Source: Brassica napus (Eukaryota > Streptophyta > Magnoliopsida > Brassicales > Brassicaceae). From it: a stretch of DNA of 64,000 nucleotides. The stretch spans positions 9,447,726 to 9,511,725 of the forward strand of contig NC_063448.1 of NCBI RefSeq assembly GCF_020379485.1, in the 5' to 3' direction. The notes under the pieces are model-generated. The model searched no databases. It had not been told where the DNA came from and saw nothing but the letters and a program-made list of their open reading frames with translations. Below are positions 57,207 to 64,000 of this stretch, in pieces. A program made the position numbers and the translations under genes. The stretch's first letter is position 1, and each line of letters starts with the position of its first letter.

Positions 57207-59773
57207 ATGGCTCACTCGAAACCAAAGAGCGACGCTCCGTTCCTCTTCCCAAAATGCGAAGCCTCTGTTTTACCAGATCCGTCTCGGTTCTTCAGCAACC
57301 ATCTCCTCTCAAACCCTCTCCCTACTAACTCTTTCTTCCAGAACTTCACTCTCGGTAAAGGCGACCAACCTGAGTACTTCCACCCTTACCTCATCAAACC
57401 GGCTAAGTCATCCCTCTCCACCTCGTACCCGTCTCTGTTTCATAACTCAGACTTCTTCCACGAGGTTTGTAAACCAGACATTACCTTCTCCGGTTCACCC
57501 GTCGTCGACCAGAGTTCCAGGCAAACTCATCAGATCTCTTCATTCAGCGATCTCGGCGTCAATCTAGACTTCCCTTCCTCTAATCTCAGATTCTTGCTCG
57601 TCAGAGGAAGCCCGTTTATCACATTCTCGGTCTCATGCAACACGATCACAATCTCAACAAGCCACGAGTTCGTGTCTTTTTGCGGTAACAGCTTATCTAC
57701 AAAGTACGTAGCTAAGCTTAACAACAACCAAACATGGTTGATCTACGCCTCTTCTCCTATCAAACTAACCAAACACGACAACTCCTCGATTCGTTGCCGT
57801 GGCGAGTTTTCCGGTTTAATCCGAATGGCTGTGTTACCTAACTCCAAACCAGATTTCGAACCGGTTCTCGACCGGTTCAGTCGCTCTTACCCGGTTTCCG
57901 GCGACGCAGACTTCACAAAGCCCTTCACTTTAGAGTACAAATGGGAGAAGAGAGGCCACGGAGATCTCCTGATGCTCGCTCATCCTCTTCATCTGAAGCT
58001 CTTATCAAAAGAAAACGAATCAGTCACCGTCCTTGACAAAATCAAATACAGAAGCATCGACGGAGGCTTAACCGGTGTTATCGGAGATTCGTGGGTTCTC
58101 AAACCGGACACTGTTCCGGTGACGTGGCACTCACTCAAAGGAGTGAAACAAGGTTCGTCGCGCGAAGAGATCATCTCAGCTCTCATCAACGACGTTATCT
58201 CATTAAACTCTTCGTCTCCGGTCTCGAGCTGGTCTTATCACTACGGGAAAGTGATAGCGAGAGCGGCGAGGCTGGCTTTGATCGCAGAAGAGGTTTCTTA
58301 TCTCCATGTGATTCCGGAGATCAGTAAGTACTTAAAGGACATGATCGAGCCGTGGCTTGACGGGAGTTTCGGACCGAACTCGTTTGTGTATGATCCTAAA
58401 TGGGGAGGTATTATCACAGTCCAAGGATCGAGAAATGCACGAGAAGATCACGGGTATGGGATTTACAACAACCACCATGTTCATCTCGGTTACTTTCTCT
58501 ACGCGATCGCTGTGCTTGTTAAGATCGATCCTTTGTGGGGGGAGAGATACAGAGCTCATGCGTACACTCTTTTGGCGGATTACATGACGTTGGGGAGGAA
58601 ATGTGGTGGTTATGATTCCACTTTCCCGCGTTTGAGATGTTTTGACTTCTTTAAGCTGCACTCTTGGGCGGGAGGGTTGACGGTGTTCGCCGACGGGAGG
58701 AATCAGGTGTGTCCGAGCGAGGCTGTAAACGCTTATTACGCAGCTGCTTTGTTAGGTTTAGCGTATGGTGATGTACATCTTGTTGCGGCGGCTTCCACGA
58801 TCATGTCGCTTGAGATCCACGCCTCGAAAATGTGGTGGCAGGTAAACTATTTTCAAACCAAATACTTCGAATAAACTGGAACAACTGTATTGTAGAAACT
58901 AAATTGGGTTGTGCCGTAGGATTTAGTCCGGTTTGTTTGGTTTATAGGAGGGGATAGTTGTAGAAATCAAAATGAAAAATTGAATAACTAGGAAGTGCAT
59001 CAATGAAATTACATTTTTGGGAATAATTAGGTGAGTTTCTACTTTATAATTAAAGTTTTATCTGAAGAAATTAAAGTTTTATCTGACAAACCAATTACCA
59101 ATCAATTTTCTAGTTTTCTATGGTTTTTTTTTGTTATGATTTGTTTGGATATGTCATTGTTGAAATTGGATCAGGTTAATTTTTCTTGGTTACAATTGTT
59201 AGATCGTTGTGGTTCGGTTTTGGTTTTGATTAAACCATATCCTAAAAACCGGATCAAAATCTGAAATGAACCAAACCAAAACATAAGATGCATCATATTT
59301 ATATTTGATAACCAGGTTCAAACCGAATTTCTGGAATATTAGCTAGTAATCAAATTTGACTACTGTTTTTCTTTCTTGGTGTGCAGGTGAAAGAAGACAA
59401 CGTTATGTACCCAAAAGATTTCACGGCCAAGAATCGTTTGGTTGGGGTATTATGGTCAACAGAGAGAGACAGTTGCCTATGGTTTGGTGATAAGGAGTGG
59501 AAAGAGTGTCGGCTTGGTCAACAGTTATTACCGTTGATTCCCGTATCGGAAGTCCTCTTCTCCGATGTTAAATTCGTGAAGCAGCTCGTGAAGTGGACTT
59601 TGCCTGCGTTGAAGAGAGACGGCGTTAAAGATGGCTGGAAAGGGTTCGTTTATGCTTTGGAAAGTGTTTACGACGACAAATATGAAGCTTTACAGAAGAT
59701 TCGAGGATTACATGAGTTTGACGATGGAAACTCTCTCAGTAATCTATTGTGGTGGGTTCACAGTAGAGACTAG
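57207..59773 (+). CDS. Glycosyl hydrolase family 81 protein, catalytic residues replaced
   Basis: Family 81 enzymes are endo-beta-1,3-glucanases. Two exons (57207-58841 and 59387-59773) join in frame to 673 residues, a full-length plant GH81 protein (start MAHSKPKSDAPFLFPKCEAS). No signal peptide is obvious. In the family the catalytic Asp lies in a YNDHHxHxGYF motif and the catalytic Glu is the first residue of ExxSEAVN. Here the motifs read IYNNHHVHLGYF (Asn422, codon 58470-58472) and NQVCPSEAVN (Val501, codon 58707-58709). Only the second Glu (505) is kept. The rest, including FDFFKLHSWAGGL, is well preserved with no stop or frameshift. I infer a pseudoenzyme or a locus under relaxed selection. 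The intron (58842-59386) is AT-rich without a feature. Confidence 0.88.
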
Positions 59774-60030
59774 AGATGCTGGTCATGAAGTCTAGTAATA
59801 ATAATTAAAGCTAAGATTATGAAGTACAATTCTTAAGTGTTATCAGACGTGTCATTTGGTTTGAGTTTAGTACAATGTTTAATTAAGGAACCTGCTAAAT
59901 TTGCTCTACGGTGTTGTAGTCAAGTGGTAAGCGAAATCTAGAAATGTGATAAAACTTTGGCCCTGTTCGTTTGCTCACATTCGAACTTATATCAAACAAT
60001 ATAGTGGTCTTTTAAAGAAAAATCCACTTT
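59774..60030. other. Region downstream of GH81
   Basis: No gene is visible. A 'TTTGGCCCTGTTCG' motif near 59958 repeats the one that starts the element at 60031 and may be a remnant of a terminal repeat. Confidence 0.4.
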
Positions 60031-60041
60031 GGCCCTGTTCG

Positions 60042-60779
60042 TAGGCGTGGGCGTTCGGGTATCCGTTGGCATTCGGATCGGGTTTTTTTGGTTTTCGAAT
60101 TTTTGGGTTTACGCTTCTAGGTTCCATACTAAAATTTTATTAGTACGGGTCGGATTCGGATAATAACACTTCGGGTTCGGTTCAAAATTGTATTGCATCA
60201 TAAAACTCATAAAGTAATCATATATCGTATGGATTCTGGTTATATCGGTTCGGTTCAGATATAACCAAAGTAAAAAAAAAAATTTTTGAAGTAAAACATA
60301 AAGAAAAACAGCTATTAAATAAAAATTAATCTATCACATATAAAATTGATAAAATAACAATAAAATATTAAATCAAGCATGAAAACAAACATCATTTGTA
60401 AACAATATGTATTGCCTTATAAAGAGTAGACTTTTTATTTCAATGAACAAATTATAAAATACTTATTTATAACTAATTGTGTACTTAAAGCATTTACTAG
60501 AATTTTAATATTTATTATTATATATAATATTACCACAAATATTGAATTTAATAATTGGAATACTTATATATATTTCAAAATATTTATATAGATTATTAAT
60601 TTTGGATTTTTCGGGTTACCCGTTCGGGTTCGGTTAATAACACTTCGGGTTCGGATATTTTTTGTACCACCCTACAAAAACCGTTCGGGTATTTTTACGT
60701 TTCGGGTCGGATAACGGATCGGGTTTTTCGGTTCGGATTCGGTTCGGATTTCGGGTTCCGGATTTTATGCCCAGACCTA
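60042..60779. mobile_element. Nested non-autonomous hAT-like element (738 bp)
   Basis: A perfect 8 bp duplication CCTGTTCG (60034-60041 and 60780-60787) flanks inverted ends TAGGCGTGGGC / GCCCAGACCTA. GGTTCGG / TTCGGGT clusters flank an AT-rich centre, as in its relatives at 48071 and 56294. It split the terminal repeat of the surrounding element, so it is the younger insertion. Confidence 0.88.
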
Positions 60780-61079
60780 CCTGTTCGTTTGCTCACCCAG
60801 ATGGATCATCTGGGTGAAGATGCAAATCGATGTTTGTTTTGTGCATTATAATGCTACATCCAGATGGATCACCCAGCTGAATTTTTAAAAACTTATCTCA
60901 AATTTTCACTCAAATGAAGGTGAGTCTTGAGGGTGCATTTGGATGCAGGTGCATTTGGATGCAGGTGCATCTCGTTCAGTCCAAAATGATAAATGACAAA
61001 AATGACATTTTAAAATCAAAATATTATTTTCAAACCCTAAATTCTATTTTTTTGCATATACATTTTTCTCCTATAACCA

Positions 61080-62080
61080 AAAAATGCATTTTCTCGCAAA
61101 AACTGAAAACACACACTTTCCCGCCAAAACCGCAAGATGCGTTTTTTCGCAAAAACGTAAAAAACACATTTCCATAAAAACACATTTTTCGGCCAAACCA
61201 GTAAAACCGCACTTTTCGACCAAAACCAAAAAATCACATTTTCCCGTCAAAACAAAAAAAAAACACATTTTTCCGGCAAAACTCCAAAAACGCATTTTTC
61301 CGCCAAACTCCAAAAAGCATTTTCGGGCCAAAACCGCAAAAAAAAAAAAAACATTTTCTCGCCAAAACCGGAAAAACACAATTTTCTCGCCAAAACCGGA
61401 AAAACACAATTTTCTCGCCAAAACCGGAAAACGCAATTTTCTCGCCAAAACCGGGAAAACGCAATTTTCTCGCCAAAACCGGAAAAATGCAATTTTCCCG
61501 CCAAAACCGGGAAACCGCATTTTTCCGCCAAAACTGGAAAAGAAAATTTTTCCGCCAAAACCGGAAAAATGCATTTTCCATCCAAAACCGGAAAACGCAA
61601 TTTTCCCTCCAAAACCGGAAAATGGAATTTTTCCGCCAAAATCGGAAAAACGCATTTTCCCGCCAAAACTGGAAAACACATTTTCTCGCCAAAATCGGAA
61701 AAACGCATTTTCCCGCCAAAATCGAAAAATGTATCTTCCCACCCAAAACCGGAAAAATGTATTTTCTCGTCGAACCCGCAAAAATGATTTTCCCGCCAAA
61801 ATCGCGAAAATGCTTTTCCCGCTAAAATCGCGAAAAAACTTTTCCCGCCAAGATCGTGAAAAAAAACTATTCCCGTCAAAAACACTTTTCCCACCAAAAC
61901 CGCAAAACACACTTTCTCCGTCCAAACCGCAAAACGTATTTTTCCGCCAAACCCATAAAAACGTATTTTTCCGCCAAAACAACAAAAATGCTCCTTTTCG
62001 CCAAAAACACATTTTTCCTCAAAAACCGCCAAAAATATTTTCCGCCAAAACCGTAAAAATGCTATTTTTCCGCCGAAACG
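61080..62080. repeat. 27-28 bp minisatellite, about 35 copies
   Basis: The unit is roughly CGCCAAAACCGGAAAAACGC plus ATTTTCC, repeated with many substitutions over about 1 kb. Because the unit is usually a multiple of three bases and has no stops, long open frames (over 300 codons) occur on both strands. These give monotonous Lys/Pro/Asn/Arg or Phe/Gly/Trp/Lys peptides. I regard them as by-products of the repeat, not genes. Confidence 0.85.
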
Positions 62081-62300
62081 TAAAAAAATATATTTTAATC
62101 ATTTTATTAATAAGTCTGCCTGGATGTATATGGAAGTTAAAAAATGAAAAGCAAACGAACATAGTTGCATTTAGATGATTCATCTGGATGCATGGACGAA
62201 ATGAAGAAACAAACAACACCTAGATGAATCATTTGGATAAGACATCTAGATGAACCGTGTGGATGCATCTTCCGGATGTCCGAACGAACTGAGCGTTTAT

Positions 62301-62571
62301 TGCACTAAATGTGTTCCTATAGAAGCTTAGAGCATTAAAAAAAGGAAAACAACTGGCATTTTATTCACAATCAAAGAATAAATGAATCATTAAATACAAA
62401 AAGATTGAATAAAATTAGGAGTATATAGTTGACATCTTATTTTCATATAATCAAAACTTTTCCACAACTCTCGAGAGACAGAGAGGTGCTATGACCAAGT
62501 GAATCCCCCCAGTAAGCTTCTTCTTCTGATCCCTGTAGACACTAAGTCTAAAACCTCTGTTCCACCAACCT
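62301..62571. other. 3' flank of NUDT4
   Basis: This short non-coding stretch probably holds the 3' UTR and poly(A) region of NUDT4 on the minus strand (AATAAA-like signals near 62375-62415). No further gene is visible. Confidence 0.4.
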
Positions 62572-63303
62572 CTAAACATCATCAGCTTCAATCTCAACCT
62601 CCTCGGCCTTACACTTCAGGTTAACAAACGCTTCGAGAGCTTCTCTCATCCACCAGTTCTGACACACCTCTCTCGCTTCATCCAAACCAACCCATCTCCG
62701 TTGTCTAGTCTCAGCTTCAGGCCACCGCTCATACTCTTGGTCAACAAGCAACGCAAACATGTAACCTTCGTGAATCACACTATGTCTTTTACTCTTGTAT
62801 TGCCATTTCCCAAGCTTTTCCTCGAGCTCTCCCGTTACACCAGCTTCCTCTATCGTCTCTCTCAAAGCTGCTTCCTCCATAGACTCATCAATCTCCCAAC
62901 CTCCTTTTGGGAATAACATTCCTTTACCCTTTTGAGCACTGATAAGGAGAAGTTCGATTTCTTTTGACTCGGTTCCTTTGCCTTGTCGTTTCTTGTATCT
63001 GTACGGTACGCATCTGCAGAGATTTGACCAAATTTAAAAATATGAGATTCCGAAATGAACAGCGATAGATAAGTCTTCAAAGGTGGAAAAACTTTTCAAC
63101 ACGTGTTTGACGTACCCGACAACTTGACGATACCCTGCGTTATCGTAACGCTGTAAATCTCTGCCCGTGCGAGAGACGAGAGAGACAACCTTCTCGATCT
63201 GCGCTGGAACAACCTTGGATGGGATGGTCTCGAAGATGGGGGAGAGATACGAGGCCACGTTTGATAAGTTTGACACGATAAGAGACACAGAGAAGCCTGT
63301 CAT
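62572..63303 (-). CDS. NUDT4: Nudix hydrolase 4 (NUDT4-type)
   Basis: Plant NUDT4-group proteins resemble diphosphoinositol polyphosphate / diadenosine polyphosphate phosphohydrolases and are expected to be soluble. Two exons (63303-63116 and 63013-62572) join in frame to 209 residues. The start is MTGFSVSLIVSNLSNVASYL, and a basic segment (CVPYRYKKRQGKG) crosses the intron. The Nudix box at about 100-122 reads GGWEIDESMEEAALRETIEE followed by AGV, fitting GX5EX7REUXEEXGU with Thr at one hydrophobic site. The catalytic Glu residues are present. It looks complete. The long minus-strand upstream region (63304-63520) contains the leader. Confidence 0.93.
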
Positions 63304-64000
63304 TTTTTGAATCCCTCTTTTGACCCACTAATTGAGAACAGGAGAGGGTTGGAATCAAAAGGCTCTGTTCTCGAATTCGAGAGGATCGTTTTAAGGAAGA
63401 GAGAGAATGGATAAGCAACAAGAAAGAGAGAGAGGAGAGAAGCGATTTTGTTGAGATGGTTCGGTTTTAGAACTGTCTTTATATGGAAAACCACACGAGA
63501 TGTTGGAACCTCTCACGCGCTTCAGACGTTTCGTCCAACCTCTTTTTGTTTTTGTTTTACAGTATCAACTCGCTATATATTTTTAAGAATAATATAAATA
63601 ATATATATATATATATTTTTTTTATTTTACTTTTTTTTGAGAAAGGGCTAATATAATATTTGGCTGGCTATTAAATTGATTTCCACAGTTAATGAATTGA
63701 TTTTTCTAGGTTTCTTGGCTAACTGAATCTATCTTAACTGTTTTATTTCTCTATTTTGAGATTTGTTGTTTTGTTATTGAGCTAACTCTCAGCCTAATTG
63801 ATTCTGAATCTTAACAAAATTTCAGCATTCTAGAACAAAAAGAAGACTTTAAAAAAAAAATTAACAAAATAGAGACTTTGTTAGTTACAACAAACCACGA
63901 GGTATGTAAATAACAATTTAAAAGTTAATTTAAATTGATACAAAAGTCTACAGAACATTCGATTTTTTTCCAGGTCTACAGAACATTCATTCGATTCTAC
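63304..64000. other. NUDT4 leader, promoter and flank
   Basis: The first 200 bp should be the NUDT4 5' UTR and core promoter (minus strand; TATATAAAG-like sequence near 63478-63484). The remainder is AT-rich with an (AT) run near 63600-63617. No other gene is visible to the window edge. Confidence 0.4.

Larger units (their letters stand above)
60031..62300. mobile_element. Probable non-autonomous element containing a minisatellite
   Basis: The left end GGCCCTGTTCGTTTGCTCAC (interrupted by a nested hAT-like element) is loosely matched in reverse complement by the right end (GGACATCC... AACGAACTGAGC, about 62275-62292). Both flanks contain CATCTGGATG- or CATCTAGATG-type motifs. The centre is a long 27 bp tandem repeat. 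I cannot identify a target duplication, so the class is uncertain. Confidence 0.45.

Noticed and set aside
61071..62178. Long open frames of 313 and 364 codons on opposite strands
   Set aside because: They follow the 27 bp tandem repeat, have monotonous composition and no domain.

Overview
The window is nuclear DNA of a Brassicaceae plant, most likely a Brassica or close relative. Its genes have short introns with GT..AG borders, and they are collinear in inverted order with a segment of Arabidopsis chromosome 1 that I recall as At1g18400 to At1g18300. Six conserved genes can be read exon by exon with frame kept throughout: BEE1 (bHLH, minus), an LRK10L-type receptor kinase locus (minus), NACK1/HINKEL kinesin (plus), the TFIIH p34 subunit TFB4 (plus), the clock MYB RVE7/EPR1 (plus), a family 81 glycosyl hydrolase (plus) and NUDT4 (minus). 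The last is a seventh gene if the receptor locus is counted.

Layout. 1-5.0 kb: nested transposons, with a 3.9 kb Mutator-like element (MULE) carrying a large palindromic array. 6.0-10.3 kb: BEE1, whose last intron holds a complete 2.9 kb non-autonomous CACTA element. 11.5 kb: a 5'-truncated LINE. 12.3-21.7 kb: the receptor locus, with one transmembrane/kinase cassette, three ectodomain first exons and one relic; its introns hold a MITE-like element, a hAT-like element and a telomere-motif foldback. 22-25 kb: SINE, tandem duplication and a second palindromic-array element. 27.9-35.8 kb: a full-length CACTA with decayed TNP2 gene and a TNPA-like gene. 36.8-40.05 kb: a MULE with 10 bp target duplication carrying a GRF zinc-finger gene and a DNA-binding-only MuDR gene. 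40.8-47.4 kb: NACK1 and TFB4. 48-52.7 kb: hAT-like element, a minute retroposition scar and a 3.1 kb Helitron. 54.6-59.8 kb: RVE7 and GH81. 60-62.3 kb: hAT-like element nested beside a 27 bp minisatellite. 62.6-63.3 kb: NUDT4.

How the genes work. The conserved genes are independent housekeeping or signalling genes, not a pathway: brassinosteroid and shade growth (BEE1), wall-sensing or ABA-related receptor kinase (LRK10L), cytokinesis (NACK1), transcription and repair (TFB4), clock output (RVE7), beta-1,3-glucan binding or hydrolysis (GH81) and nucleotide-derivative hydrolysis (NUDT4). The most unusual points are the multi-ectodomain, single-kinase receptor locus, the GH81 protein lacking both expected catalytic residues, the palindrome-of-palindromes arrays in two related elements, and the catalytic-domain-less MULE next to the NACK1 promoter. 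Coordinates of exons come from my own reading of splice sites. Family names come from recalled protein motifs, with no database search.
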